Of a stretch of 64,000 nucleotides of DNA, positions 37,201 through 51,200 are shown one piece after another (within the stretch, counting starts at the first letter, position 1; the number at the start of each line of letters is the position of its first letter). The stretch spans positions 620,001 through 684,000 of the forward strand of contig NC_135212.1 in the NCBI RefSeq assembly GCF_052324685.1, in the 5' to 3' direction. The DNA is from Brachyhypopomus gauderio. Lineage: Eukaryota > Chordata > Actinopteri > Gymnotiformes > Hypopomidae. The position numbers were made by a program, and so were the translations under genes. The notes under the pieces are model-generated. The model was not told the DNA's origin, ran no database searches, and worked only from the letters and a program-made list of their open reading frames with translations.

Positions 37201-40200
37201 AGTGTGGACTTCTCAGCTTTAGACTGGTCACAGAAGTGTGAGATACTACGTAGCAATCCAGTTACTGCCATGAGAATGTTTGAGAAACGTGTAGAAGGGC
37301 TCATGAACCTGATTCTGTCTCCTGCACAGCCCATTGGTGAGGTGGTTGACTATTTTTACCGTGTAGAATTTCAACAGCGAGGTTCTCCACACATTCACTG
37401 TCTGTTTTGGGTGAAAGATGCACCAGAATTTGAAGATGACCCAGATCAAGTTGTATGTGATTTCATTGACAAATACATATCATGCAAGTTGCCAGACACA
37501 AACACAAACCGAGAGCTGAACACAATAGTAACAGAAGTACAGACACACAGCCGAAATCACTCTAAATCATGCAAAAAGAATAACAAGTACTGCAGGTTTG
37601 GATTTCCTAAACCACCTATGCCAACAACAATGATTACACGCCCCAGACCACCACCCCTTGACACAGACTCTGATGAGGAAAATACAGAAATAGATGAACA
37701 AGCACAGGCTAAAGTAAATCTACAGACTGTGTGGGATCTGTTGAATGACAAAAATCAACAATTTGAAAGCATCACAGAACTGCTTGAAAAGGTCAATATG
37801 TCTTACCAGGACTACAAGAGAAGTGTTGAGTCTCTTTCTACATCCAGTCAGATCATAATGGAACGAGCACCAAAAGACTGCTGGGTAAATGGCTACAATC
37901 CTCTGCTGTTAAGAGCCTGGAATGCCAACATGGACATACAATTCATACTGAATCCATATACCTGTATAATGTATATACTGTCATACATTTCAAAAGCTGA
38001 ACATGAAATGAGCGATTATCTAAAGCGAGTCATGAGAGATTCATGTGACAGCTCATCTGAAAGGGAAACGATGAAACAGATCATGCATGCCTATGCCAAA
38101 AACAGAGAGGTCAGTGCCCAGGAAGCAGTCGCACGCACTTGCAGTTTAAAACTCAAATCATCATCCCGTGCCGTCATTTTCATACCGACAGACGACAATG
38201 CTGTGCGCATGAGCCTACCTATGAAGTACTTGGACAACAAAGATCCTGATGATGAGAACGTGTGGATGACAGGATTAATAGAAAAGTACATGGCCAGGCC
38301 AAAAACACCAGTGTTTGAGAATATGTGCATGGCAGAATTTGCAAGTGAATACCGAATTGTTTATACAGAACAGAAAAAGGGTAAAAATGTCTTCCCTTTG
38401 CAAAACAACATGGGGCACATAAAGAAGCGCACCAGAGGTAAACCTGCTGTCATTCGCTTTGCTCGTTTCTCACCACAAAAAGATCCTGAGAAATACTGTG
38501 GAACGCTGCTGAAACTCTACCTGCCCCACCGCAGAATCACACAGCTTACGTCTGCTCAGTTCCACAATTATGAGTCCTTCTACATTTATGCCTTTGTAAA
38601 GCTGCCAGGTACAGATGCCCTTCAACGTGTTTTTTCCATTGTACATGAAAACAAAGAAAAGTATGAAAAGCACAGTGAAGCTATTGAACAAGCAATCGAG
38701 GACTTTGAACAGAACGGTCCCATTGAAGATGCCTGGACTACTTTGGCTCCAGCAAATGAACTGATTCGTTTGGAATGCATTTTAGAGCAAGAGCCAGAAA
38801 ATCACAATGATGTAAAGGAACAAGATGACGTTCCAGATTACGTTGCATCTAGATCTGAGAACACCACTGCAATGCCTATAATGGAAGGACCACAGATGAG
38901 CCATGCAGAAATAAAAAAAATGTACCAGAGCTTGAATGAGACACAGGCAGCTGTGTTCTACACTGTGCGTGACTGGTGCAAAAGAAAAGTCCTTAATGAA
39001 AACCCAGAGCAGTTTCTTTATTACATCGCAGGAACAGCAGGAACAGGAAAGAGCCACCTTATTAAATCTGTGTATGTAGAGGCTACAAAAATACTACAGA
39101 AACTTCCATGTGTACGTGAGGAAACCGACATTTCAAAACCTACAGTGCTGTTGTCAGCTTTTACTGGTTGTGCTAGTCATAACATTAATGGAAAAACGCT
39201 ACACTCACTTTTTAAACTCCCACGAAGCTTGAAGCCTCCATATCAAGGACTTGGGAACAATCTGGATGAAATCAGGGCAAACTTGTCAAATGTGCAAATT
39301 ATAATCATAGACGAAATATCAATGGTGTCAAAGCCTTTATTTGCTTACATTAATTGGAGACTCCAGCAGATTAGAGGGAACAACAAACCCTTTGGCAACG
39401 TTTCTATCATGGCTGTTGGTGACTTCCAGCAATTACCACCGCTTGGAAAGGCAAAGCCCCTGTGTGTGTATGAGGACCATGTGCTGGACTTTTGGAAAGA
39501 TCATTTTAAGATGGTGATACTGACAGAAATCATGCGTCAGAAAGATGACCTTGCATATGCTGAGCTTCTTAACAGACTCAGAGTAAAACGGAAACACGAC
39601 ACACTGTCCGCTGCTGACCGATCTATGCTAGAACAGGTAATTAAATCCCCTGAGGACTGCCCCTATGATGCATTACACATATTTGCTACTAATAAAGAGG
39701 TTGATGATTATAATTCAGCTGCCATATCATCACGCTTTCAAAATATTACTAATATAGATGCAGAGGATTATAAAAAAGACCCACGAACAGGCCAGATGCA
39801 GAAACAAGGTGTCCCTTTCAAAGGAGAAAAAGGTGATCTTGTTGACACACTACAGCTGGCAACTGATGCACGAGTAATGCTTACCAGAAATATTGATGTG
39901 GAAGATGGACTGGTCAATGGTTCATTTGGCAAAGTGGTAAAAATAGTCACTCACATTCGTAAAGATGTTCCAGTTGTGCATATGATTGGTCTTAAGCTGG
40001 ATAATGTTGATGCAGGACAGAAACACCGCAACAAAGTGCCTGGAGGTGATGATAATGTAGTTTACATTGAGAGAGTAGAGGAAAATCTGAAGAAAAAGGA
40101 ACTGTTCGACGGCAATTTCCTTTAAAGTTGGCCTTTGCATGCACCACTCATAAAGTGCAAGGAATGACAACTCTGTGTGCTGTTGTATCACTAAAGAAGA

Positions 40201-41057
40201 TTTTTGAACCAGGTATGGCATATGTTGCACTCAGCAGAACCACATCACTCAGTGGACTACACATCACTGACTTTGATGAAAGGAAGATTTACTGTGACAC
40301 TGAAATCAGTGCCTCATTGGAGAATATGCCCAAACTTGATTTAAGTGCTATTCAGCCACTTTTGCACTTAGTAAAAGAACCTCATTTGAACTCTGGTCTT
40401 AAAATTGTACATCATAACACAGAAGGCCTTCAAACTCATATTGAGGATGTCAAAAGCCATCATGAGCTCCTCTTATCTGATGTTTTGTGTCTTACTGAGA
40501 CGCATATGACTGGTTCTGTTTTTCCTGATTCTCTGCAGTTGAATGGCTACAAAATATACAAGCGGAACAGACATGCGGCCTACACCAACTACACACATCT
40601 GTCCAACAGGAGTGGTGGTGGAGTTGCCATGTATGTGAAAGATAATGTCAAAGCTCATGCTATTCAGTATATACAGAATGTAACTGATCTGGAGTTTGTG
40701 GTTTTAAAGGTAGAGGCCCCAAAACAAGCTCTTATTGCAGTTATTTACAGACCACCAGACTACAGGTTGACAGAGTTCTTACCAAACCTAGATGCCCTTT
40801 TGACCTCAATCGACATCATGGACTACAGACCTGTTGTGGTGTGTGGCGACTTTAATGAAGATCAGCTGTCAGTTGCAAATAAACCCATTTTTAATTTGTT
40901 TCAGTCAAAAGGATACACACAGCTGATAACCAGTGCAACAACAGAGAAGACTACACTTCTGGACCCTGTGTTTATTTCTAACCCTCACACTAGTGTTGCA
41001 GCAGGACTTCTCAACACATACTACAGCTACCATAATCCTGTTTATTGTGTTTTGTAA
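34261..41057 (+). pseudogene. Helentron transposase gene, copy 2, frameshifted in the helicase
   Basis: Copy of 11576-18373 with one A missing from an A-run: five A at 40093-40097 against six at 17408-17413. The frame leaves the helicase at about residue 1946 and stops at 40125 after 1954 aa. The remainder (last helicase motifs and the endonuclease) is open in another frame to 41057. The upstream part keeps the protease-like, Rep and Walker motifs. Only five amino-acid changes were seen before the break (for example P to L in the fifth 18-residue repeat and T to I in RGTPAYW), plus a few silent ones. Such A-run changes are also a common sequencing error, so the break needs confirmation. Confidence 0.88.
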
Positions 41058-43713
41058 GATAGGAAAATCAGTACGTCACACAGCCCAGTTTCCAGAATAA
41101 CATTGACCAGCAACCTCAACCCTGAAGATGGAGATCCACATCACCTGATTACTGACTCAGTTTGTTGCAATAAATTGCCAAGCTCTCGATTTTGTGCTAC
41201 TGAACAGTTTTGTTTATAACTTTTGTCTACAGTTAACTTATCTAGTATTGTACCTTTGTAGAGTTTGCCCCTTTGGATTTTGTCTGCTCTCCTGTGTGCT
41301 TTTCTGGGATTTTGACACTGTGCCTGTTTTTGCATACTTGTTTCTCCATGTTACATTATGATTTATTTGTTACAGAATGCAGCCTCCTCAAAAGATGCTC
41401 TATTCCAGTGGATTCCCGTAGCGGAGACAGTAGTCACATAGATGTCAGCGTATGTTTAATTGTCCTTTGTTCAGTGTCCATATATGACATTAATATATGT
41501 GTTGTCCTTTATTCCGTGTCCATTTATGCAGAGCTGGCCCTAGGCATACTCAAATTGTGCAGCCACTTGAAGCCCCCTTGCCAACAGGGGGCTCCCAAGA
41601 GCACCAAGATGATGTAGCATTTGGTGTTGAGGTGGTGGTAGGGGGGGCCCAAAATGAAATTCTGCATAGGGCCCCATGTAAGCTTGGACTGGCCCTGCAT
41701 AAATGACATCAATGTATGTGTTTAATTGTCCTTTGTTTAGTGTCCATATATGGCATTAATATATGTGTTTAATTGTCCTTTGTTCAGTGTCCATATATGC
41801 AGAGCTGGCCCAAGGCATACTCAAATTACGTGGCCATGTAGAGGGCTGGCCCTGCATAAATGACATCAATGTATGTGCTTAATTGCCCTTTGTTTTGTGT
41901 CAATATATGACAAAAATAGATGTGTTTAATTGTCCTTTGTTTTGTGTCCATATATGACATCAATGTATGTGTTTCATTGTTCTTTATTTTGTGTCCATAT
42001 ATGACATCAATAGATGTGTTTAATTGGGTTTTGTTTTGTATCCTTATATGACATCAATAGATGTGTTTAATTGCCTTTTGTTTTATGTTCATACGTCTTT
42101 CAGGAGATGGGCATTACGCATCAGTTAGTTCATTACCTGAGGGTGGTTAAAGCCTTATGTATGCCTTTAAATCAACTCCTCCTTGTGTTATGACTGCTGT
42201 TGGTCATTTTTTATTTATGTTACATTTGTGTTCATTTCTTCACTCAGTTCAGTTTCAGTTCAGCTACCAGGAAGGGGGTAGGCATGGTGAGCATGGTTGT
42301 CCAATGGTTGGCTTGGTCAGTGCGCAGGCCTGTACAGTTTGTCCTGTCACTTTGTGTGCACTGTGTGCATGTGTGTCTGTGTGCTAGCACAGGACCTGGC
42401 AAGACCTGTCGAAACAGAGAGGGCTGTTTTCTGCACTACCACAGTGATACCACAGACTTATGCCCACCCAACAGAGCCCTGACAGTGGCACATATTCTCT
42501 GGTCAAGCACTCAATCAATGGGACCCAAGGGAAGGTTCCATAAGGACTCTGGTGCGCGGCCCCAGCAGTGCATACTGGGATTACAGACAATGTGTGTAAA
42601 CAGGCCATGTTGGTGGGAGACAGATACAGAGACAGAGACCGAGAGGAGCCCCAATCTTCAACACATATTGCCTATGACCTCTGCTGGACTATTGACACTG
42701 TTGTTGACCATGACAACTAAAAACAAAAAAACAAACAAAAAAACTATGGAAGAACAGTGAGGACTGCCTTCTCTACTACCACAGTGAGGTGGAGGGTTAT
42801 GCCCACCCAGCAGAGCCCTGACAGTGGCAGAGATTCTCTGGTCAAGCACTCAAGCAATGGGACCAAAGGGAAGGTTCCAGAAGGACTCACTGGGATTACA
42901 GACAATGTGTCTAAACAGGCCGTGTTGGTGGGAGACAGATGCATACATGCACACAGTGCACACAAAGTGACAGGACAAACTGTACAGGCCTGTGCACTCA
43001 CCAGGCCAACCATTGGACAAGCATGTGGATATTAGGATACCGTCTATAACCCCTGCTGGACTATTGACCTACCATGCTGTCTACCATGACAAATTTTCCA
43101 AAAAAAAAATTGTCGTTGTTTGCTTGATTTCATTGTTTGGTTGATTCATTATTTTTACTTATTTTGTAATGTCAACCGTTCTGGTTCATAAAGAAGCTAC
43201 ACATCAATATTCTGTGTGTATGTTAAAAGATGCTTAAGGCTGTTGATGCATAAAAACTGCTAGATGATGTTAAGTGCTGTGAAATGTAAACCTGAAATCA
43301 TTACATATGGTTAAATTAATGAGCTAAAAAGCATAAAAGCCTGTTTGGTTGTTTTATGGTTGATAACCCACTAAATTATGTTATATGCTGATTGAACATT
43401 AAAACTGTTAAATGATGTTAACTGCTGTTGAAATATTACATATAAACTTAATGCTGAAGTCAGGTAAAAATGAATAAAAGGCTGTTTGGATGTTTAATGA
43501 TTGATAACCTGCTAATTACTATGATTACTATTACAATAATCACGATCAATGCTGTTTAAATGTTAACACTATTTAAATGTTAACACTATGTTGAAATGTT
43601 AAATGTAAACTTAAAATGATGCTGAAGTCAAGTGAAAATTAATAAAAGGCTGTTTGGATGTTTAATGATTGATAACCTCATTATTACTATGATAACTAAA
43701 AAAACCTATTATT

Positions 43714-44844
43714 TGTTGTTGAGGGGGTATTTATCTGTGGTGGGGTAATTACTGTTATGGGGCTATTGCTATTGGGGTAGTTAATGCTGATGTATTTGAT
43801 ATTGTTGAAGGCTATTAGTTTAATGGGGTTGATGCGGTTAATAGGTAATATAGCTGTTTGGGGCAATTACTGCTGAGGGGTAATTGGCTGTGGGGTAGTT
43901 GATATTGAGTGGTTATTGACCTGTTGGGGTTATTGTTGTTGATGGGTATTAATATTACTGTGTAGTTCCTGTCAAAAGCTTGTTTAGATGTGGAATGTTT
44001 TGTTGAGGGGGTATTTACCTGTGGTGGGGTAATTACTGCTGAGGGGTAATTGGGTGTGGGGTAGTTGATATTGAGGGGTTATTGACCTGTTGGGGTTATT
44101 GTTGTTGATCGGTATTAAGTTTACTGTGTAGTTCCTGTGAAAAGCTTGTATAGATGTGGAATGTTTTGTTGAGGGGGTATTTACCTGTGGTGGGGCAATT
44201 ACTGTTGAGGGGCAATTAGTTGTGGGGTAGTTGACATTGAGGGGTTATTGACCTGTTGGGGTTATTGTTGTTGATCGGTATTAAGTTTACTGTGTAGTTC
44301 CTGTGAAAAGCTTTTGTAGATGTGGAATGTTTTGTTGAGGGGGTATTTACCTGTGGTGGGGCAATTACTGTTGAGGGGTAATTGGCTGTGGGGTAGTTGA
44401 CATTGAGGGGTTATTGACCTGTTGGGGTTATTGTTGTTGATAGCTTTAAAGATTTCTGTGTAGTTCCTGTTAAAAGCTTGTTTAGATGTTGTATTTGTTG
44501 TTGAGGGGCAATTACCTGTGGTGGGGCAATTACTGTTGAGGGGTTATTGCCATTGGGGTAGTTAATGCAGATGTATTTGATATTGTTGAAGGCTATTAGT
44601 TTAATGGTGTTGTTGCGGTTAATAGGTAATATAGCTGTTTGGGGTAATTACTGCTGAGGGGTAATTGGCTGTGGTGTAGTTGATATTGAGGGGTTATTGA
44701 CCTGTTGGGGTTATTGTTGTTGATGGGTATTAAGATTACTGTATAGTTCCTGTTAAAAGCTTGTTTAGATGTGGAATGTTTTGTTGAGGGGGTATTTACC
44801 TGTGGTGGGGCAATTACTGTTGAGGGGCTATTGCCATTGGGGTA
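43714..44844. repeat. 284-bp tandem repeat, 3' block (copy 2)
   Basis: Counterpart of 21030-22160 with a handful of single-base differences. Confidence 0.85.
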
Positions 44845-45941
44845 CTCTACCTGCCCCATCTGCCCCGCTGCTCTACCTGCCCTGCTGCTCTACCTGCCCC
44901 ATCTGCCCCTCTGCTCCATCTTCCCCATCTGTTCCTCTGCTCCATCTGTGTGTGTCTGTGTGGAGTGGGTATGAGAGAGATGCATGTGTGCGTACGTGTG
45001 TGAGGGGGAGGGGGAGACACATTCAACATAACTGACACCACTCTGAGTGGAGGATCCTCGTTTAATGTGATTTGCACCCTCCGAACAAACGGTCGTAGTT
45101 CGGGCTCTATTTAACGTATCGCTTAACCGAAGATATTGTATGAGAGAGGACCCCTGGCTGATTATTTTGGTGTAATTTGTGTGTTGTTTGACCCAATATT
45201 GTCTGATTTATGACAAGTTAAAAACAGGCAAATTGTTTAAAATCCCTTAACTGAAACACGGTCTCTGCCACTGTAGACGCCTTGTTTAATGTGATTTGCA
45301 CCCTCCGAACAAACGGTCGTACTTCGGGCTCTATTTAACGTATCGCTTAACCGAAGATATTGTATGAGAGAGGACCCCTGGCTGATCATTTTGGTGTAAT
45401 TTATGTGTTGTTTGACCCAATATTGTCTGATTTATGACAAGTTAAACACAGAGGCAAATTGTGAAAAAGACAGTTCTGATTTTGAGAAATTAACATGGGA
45501 GTTAATGGAGCAGTTTTCTGTGTCTAGTGCCAAACAAATGCTCATAACTCTAAAAGTAATTGATCAAATGATTAGATATTTTGGCGTGCCAGAAAGGACA
45601 AATTTCTCTCTCATTTAAAATTTAAATGGAGCTTCTAGATAAAAGTGGAAGGAATTTACAGCTGTTTATCCAGGAGATTTTTGATGATTTTTCATGACAG
45701 CACACTAACTGGGGACATTTCTGAACATTCCGCCATTCATTCTCTATGGGAAAAAGTCAACTTTGAGGACTTGTCCTGAGGACACCGTATGTCCGACATG
45801 TCCCAAAAGCACAAGCACACTTCTTCCATATGAGATCTGTGAACCTGCCAATTTTCAAGGCTCTAGCTCAAAAACTGCGACCTGTGAAAGTTACCGAAAA
45901 CTCGAATAGAATAATAATAATAAGAAGAATAGAGAGAACAG

Positions 45942-45969
45942 TATGTTGGCTGCTTTGCAAGCCAACATA
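45942..45969 (+). repeat. 3' terminal hairpin of autonomous copy 2
   Basis: The stem is TATGTTGGCT/AGCCAACATA. The inner sequence CTGCTTTGCAAGCCAACATA is the exact inverse of the element's 5' terminal motif. It is followed after AAAA by CTAG of unit 3. Confidence 0.8.
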
Positions 45970-45973
45970 AAAA

Positions 45974-48232
45974 CTAGATAGGCAAAGTTTGTGAACAAAC
46001 TTTATGTTGGCTTGCAAAGCAGTCGAAACGCTGTTTTGAATGTTGATGGCCTAATGTTAAAGGTTGTTTTAATGTTATCATTGTTAGATTATGTTGCGGT
46101 TAAGGAGTAGTTTAGGTGTTTGGGGTAATTACTGCTGAGGGGTAATTGGCTGTGGGGTAGTTGACATTGAGGGGTTATTGACCTGTTGGGGTTATTGTTG
46201 TTGATGGCTATTAAGATTACTGTGTAGCTCCTGTTAAAAGCTTGTTTAGATGTGGAATTTTATGTTGAGGGGGTATTTACCTGTGGTGGGGCAATTACTG
46301 TTGAGGGGTAATTGGGTGTGGGGTAGTTGACATTGAGGGGTTATTGACCTGTTGGGGTTATTGTTGTTGATAGCTTTAAAGATTTCTGTGTAGTTCCTGT
46401 TAAAAGCTTGTTTAGATGTTGTATTTGTTGTTGAGGGGCAATTACCTGTGGTGGGGCAATTACTGTTGAGGGGCTATTGCCATTGGGGTAGTTAATGCAG
46501 ATGTATTTGATATTGTTGAAGGCTATTCATTTAATGGTGTTGTTGCGGTTAATAGGTAATATAGCTTTTTGGGGCAATTACTGCTGAGGGGTAATTGGCT
46601 GTGGGGTAGTTGATATTGAGGGGTTATTGACCTGTTGGGGTTATTGTTGTTGATGGGTATAAAGATTACTGTGTAGTTCCTGTTAAAAGCTTGTTTAGAT
46701 GTGGAATGTTTTGTTGAGGGGGTATTTACCTGTGGTGGGGCAATTACTGTTGAGGGGTAACTGGTTGTGGGTTAGTTAAAATTGAGTGGTTGTTCAGTTA
46801 TACAGTTAATACTGCTGCAGGGACTGAGGGAGAGAAGAGGTTCCGTGCGTGTGTGCTCCATCTGCTCTATCTGCCCCATCTGCCCCTCTGATCCATCTGC
46901 CCTTCTGCCCCATCTGCTTTATCTGCCCCATCTGCCCGTCTGCTCCATCTGCCCCGCTGCTCTACCTGCCCTGCTGCTCTACCTGCCCCATCTTCCCCTC
47001 TGCTCCATCTTCCCCATCTGTTCCTCTGCTCCATCTGTGTGTGTCTGTGTGGAGTGGGTATGAGAGAGATGCATGTGCGCGTGCGTGTGTGGGGGGAGGG
47101 GGAGACACATTCAACATAACTGACACCACTTTGAGTGGAGGAGCCTCGTTTAATGTGATTTGCACCCTCCAAACAAACGGTCGTAGTTCTGGCCCTATTT
47201 AACTTATCGCTTAACCGAAGACATTGTATGAGAGAGGACCCCTGGCTGATCATTTTGGTGTAATTTGTGTGTTGTTTGACCCAATATTGTCTGATTTATG
47301 ACAAGTTAAAAACAGGCAAATTGTGAAAAATCCCTTAACTGAAACACGGTCTCTGCCACTGTAGACGCCTTGTTTAATGTGATTTGCACCCTCCGAACAA
47401 ACGGTCGTACTTCGGGCTCTATTTAACGTATCGCTTAACCGAAGATATTGTGTGAGAGAGGACCCTTGGCTGATCATTTTCGTGTAATTTATGTGTTGTT
47501 TGACCCAATATTGTCTGATTTATGACAAGTTAAACACAGAGGCAAATTGTGAAAAATCCCTTAACTGAAACACGGTCTCTGCCACTCTAGAAGCCTCGTT
47601 TAATGTGATTTGCACCCTCCGAACAAACGGTCGTACTTCGGGCTGTATTTAACGGATCGCTTAACCGAAGATATTGTATGAGAGAGGACCCTTCGCTGAT
47701 CATTTTGGTGTAATTTATGTGATGTTTGACCTAATATTGTCTGATTTATGACAAGTTAAACACAGAGGCAAATTGTGAAAAAGACAGTTCTGATTTTGAG
47801 AAATTAACATGGGAGTTAATGGGGCAGTTTTCTGTGTCTAGTGCCAAACAAATGCTCATAACTCTAAAAGTAATTGATAAAATTATTAGATATTTTGGCG
47901 TGCCAGAAAGGACAAATATCTCTCTCATTTAAAATTTAAATGGAGCTTCTAGATGAAAGTGGAAGGAATTTACAGCTGTTTATCCAGGAGATTTTTCATG
48001 ACAGCACACTAACTGGGGACATTTCTGAACATTCCGCCATTCATTCTCTATGGGAAAAAGTCAACTTTGAGGACTTGTCCTGAGGACACCGTATGTCCGA
48101 CATGTCCCAAAAGCACAAGCACACTTCTTCCATATGGGATCTGTGATCCTGCCAATTTTCAAGGTTCTAGCTCAAAAACTGCGACCTGTGAAAGTTACCG
48201 AAAAGTGGAATAGAATAATAATAATAAGAAAA
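45974..48232 (+). mobile_element. Non-autonomous Helentron-like unit 3 (2259 bp)
   Basis: It starts with CTAG, the palindrome and TATGTTGGCTTGCAAAGCAG. It then holds 284-bp repeat (46090-46790), CT-rich minisatellite (46855-47035), three 224-bp modules and the common 3' module. It ends in (AAT)nAAGAAA without a hairpin and runs into CTAG at 48233. It shares both ends with the autonomous element but has no gene. Unit 8 is a close relative. Confidence 0.75.
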
Positions 48233-51200
48233 CTAGAAAGTAAAGTTTGTGAACAAACTTTAAGTTGGCTTGACAAAGCTTGTTGTAACAGCATGAAGAC
48301 AATGTTAAGTATGTTAAATGATAATAGTTGGTCCCAGAAAAGCATAGTAGTTCAATAAGGACAGCAAATTTAGTTGATTTATCTTAACACCTGAAACAGT
48401 TAAAAAAATCAATGGTTTCCTATGGGAGGATGGAGGGATGAAAACGAATGAATAGAAGAAAAAATTGTTTAAAACCATGTAAGACCATATTTAGTATATT
48501 TACAGTGGAGTGAGTACAGCAGTTTTAGTTGTTCTATCTATACATCTGGTTGAGTTATAAAACCAATTGAATCATATGGGAGGATGGAGGGATGAATGAA
48601 ATGATAGAAAGGGAGTATAGACAAATTGCATCAATATGATATTCAGTGTAGTGTTAGGGATCAGCTACTGAGTCATGTCACAAGGTTTGATCACTGTATC
48701 TTGAAAATTAAGGGATTTATGAAATCAATGGATTCTTATGGGAGGATGGAGGGATGAATGAAATGATAGAAAGGGAGGATAGCCAATTGGCATCAATATG
48801 TTATTCAGTGCAGTGTTAGGGATCAGCTACTGAGTCATGTCACAAGGTTTGATCACTGTATCTTGAAAATTAAGGATTTGATTAAATCAATGGTTATCTA
48901 TGAGAGGATGGAGGGATGAATGAAATGATAGAATGGGAGGATAGACAAATGGCATCAATATGCTATTCAGTGTAGTGCTAGGGATCAGCTACTGAGTCAT
49001 GTCACCAAGTTTGATCACTGTATCTTGAAAATTAAGGATTTGAATAAATCAATGGTTTCCAATGGGAGGATGGAGGGATGAATGAAATGATAGAATGGGA
49101 GGATAGACAAATGGCATCAATATGATATTCAGGGCAGTGTTAGGGATCAGCTACTGAGTCATTTCACCAAATTTGATCACTGTATCTTGAAAATTAAGGA
49201 TTTGATTAAATCATAGGTTTCCAATGGGAGGATGGAGGGATGAATGAAATGATAGAATGGGAGGATAGACAAATGGCATCAATATGCTATTCAGTGCGGT
49301 GCTAGGGATCAGCTACTGAGTCATGTCACAAGGTTTGATCACTGTATCTTGAAAATTAAGGATTTGATTAAATCAATGGTTTTCAATGGGAGGATGGAGG
49401 GATGAATGAAATGATAGAATGGGAGGATAGACAAATGGCATCAATATGCTATTCAGTGCGGTGCTAGGGATCAGCTACTGAGTCATTTCACCAAGTTTGA
49501 TCACTGTATCTTGAAAATTAAGGATTTGATTAAATCAATGGTTTCCAATGGGAGGATGGAGGGATGAATGAAATGATAGAATGGGAGGATAGACAAATGG
49601 CATCAATAAGATATTCAGTGCGGTGCTAGGGATCAGCTACTGAGTCATGTCACAAGGTTTGATCACTGTATCTTGAAAATTAAGGATTTGATTAAATCAA
49701 TGGTTTCCAATGGGAGGATGGAGGGATAAATGAAATGATAGAATGGGAGGATAGACAAATGGCATCAATATGATATTCAGGGCAGTGTTAGGGATCAGCT
49801 ACTGAGTCATGTCACAAGGTTTGATCACTGTATCTTGAAAATTAAGGATTTGATTAAATCAATGGTTTCCAATGGGAGGATGGAGGGATGAATGAAATGA
49901 TAGAATGGGAGGATAGACAAATGGCATCAATATGATATTCAGGGCAGTGTTAGGGATCAGCTACTGAGTCATGTCACAAGGTTTGATCACTGTATCTTGA
50001 AAATTAAGGATTTAATTAAATCAATGGTTTCCAATGGGAGGATGGAGGGATGAATGAAATGATAAAATGGGAGGATAGACAAATGGCATCAATATGATAT
50101 TCAGGGCAGTGTTAGGGATCAGCTACTGAGTCATGTCACAAGGTTTGATCACTGTATCTTGAAAATTAAGGATTTGATTAAATCAATGGTTTCCAATGGG
50201 AGGATGGAGGGATGAATGAAATGATAGAATGGGAGGATAGACAAATGGCATCAATATGCTATTCAGTGCGGTGCTAGGGATCAGCTACTGAGTCATGTCA
50301 CAAGGTTTGATCACTGTATCTTGAAAATTAAGGATTTGATTAAATCAATGGTTGTCTATGAGAGGATGGAGGGATGAATGAAGTGATAGAATGGGAGGAT
50401 AGACAAATGGCATCAATATGCTATTCAGTGCGGTGCTAGGGATCAGCTACTGAGTCATGTCACAAGGTTTGATCACTGTATCTTGAAAATTAAGGATTTG
50501 ATTAAATCAATGGTTTCCAATGGGAGGATGGAGGGATGAAAGGATGAAAAAGAATGAATAGAAGAAAAGAAAAAACTGTTTTAGACCATATAAGACCATA
50601 TAACACCATGTTTAGCATATATACAATTGAATTGGAATAGCATTTTTAGTTGTTCTATCTAAACAGCTGATTGAGTTATATTAGTTGTTTCCAATGGGAG
50701 GATGGAGGGATGAAGGAATGAAAAAAGAATGAATAGAAGAAAATAAAAAGCTGTTTTAGACCATATAACAGCATATTTATCATATTAACAGTTGAATCAG
50801 TACAGCAGATTTAGTTGTTCTATCTATACATCTGATTCAGTTTTATCAGTGGTTTTCAATGGGAGGATGGAGGGATGAAGGAATGAAAAAAGAATGAATA
50901 GAAGAAAATAAAAAGCTGTTTTAGACCATATAAGACCATATAACACTATGTTTATCATATATAAGATTGAATTGGAATAGCATGTTTAGTTGATCTATCT
51001 AAACAGCTGATTGAGTTATATTAGTTGTTTCCAATGGGAGGATGGAGGGATGAAGGAATGAAAAAAGAATGAATAGAAGAAAATAAAAAGCTGTTTTAGA
51101 CCATATAAGACCATATACCACCATGTGTAGCATATATACAGCTTAGTCAGTACAGCAGATATAGTTGTACTATCTATACAGCTGATGTAGTTATAAAATC

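Larger units (their letters stand above)
23364..45973 (+). mobile_element. Autonomous Helentron element, copy 2 (tandem, frameshifted)
   Basis: This is a head-to-tail second copy of the element at 476-23363. Long stretches are identical; the first 2.4 kb shows no difference that I could find. Differences seen are a 4-bp deletion near 27080, microsatellite length changes and a 181-bp deletion around 32393, one lost A at 40093-40097 in the Rep-helicase gene, a 27-bp change near 44955, and a single rather than double 3' hairpin (45942-45969). The near-identity stops at the element ends: sequence 5' of copy 1 and sequence 5' of copy 2 differ at about 2 percent. The duplication is therefore of the element itself. 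The frameshift would leave this copy without a complete transposase. Confidence 0.83.

Noticed and set aside
48560-50540. Regular repeats that could suggest a CRISPR array
   Set aside because: The whole 162 bp repeats, with no unique spacers, and the DNA is eukaryotic.
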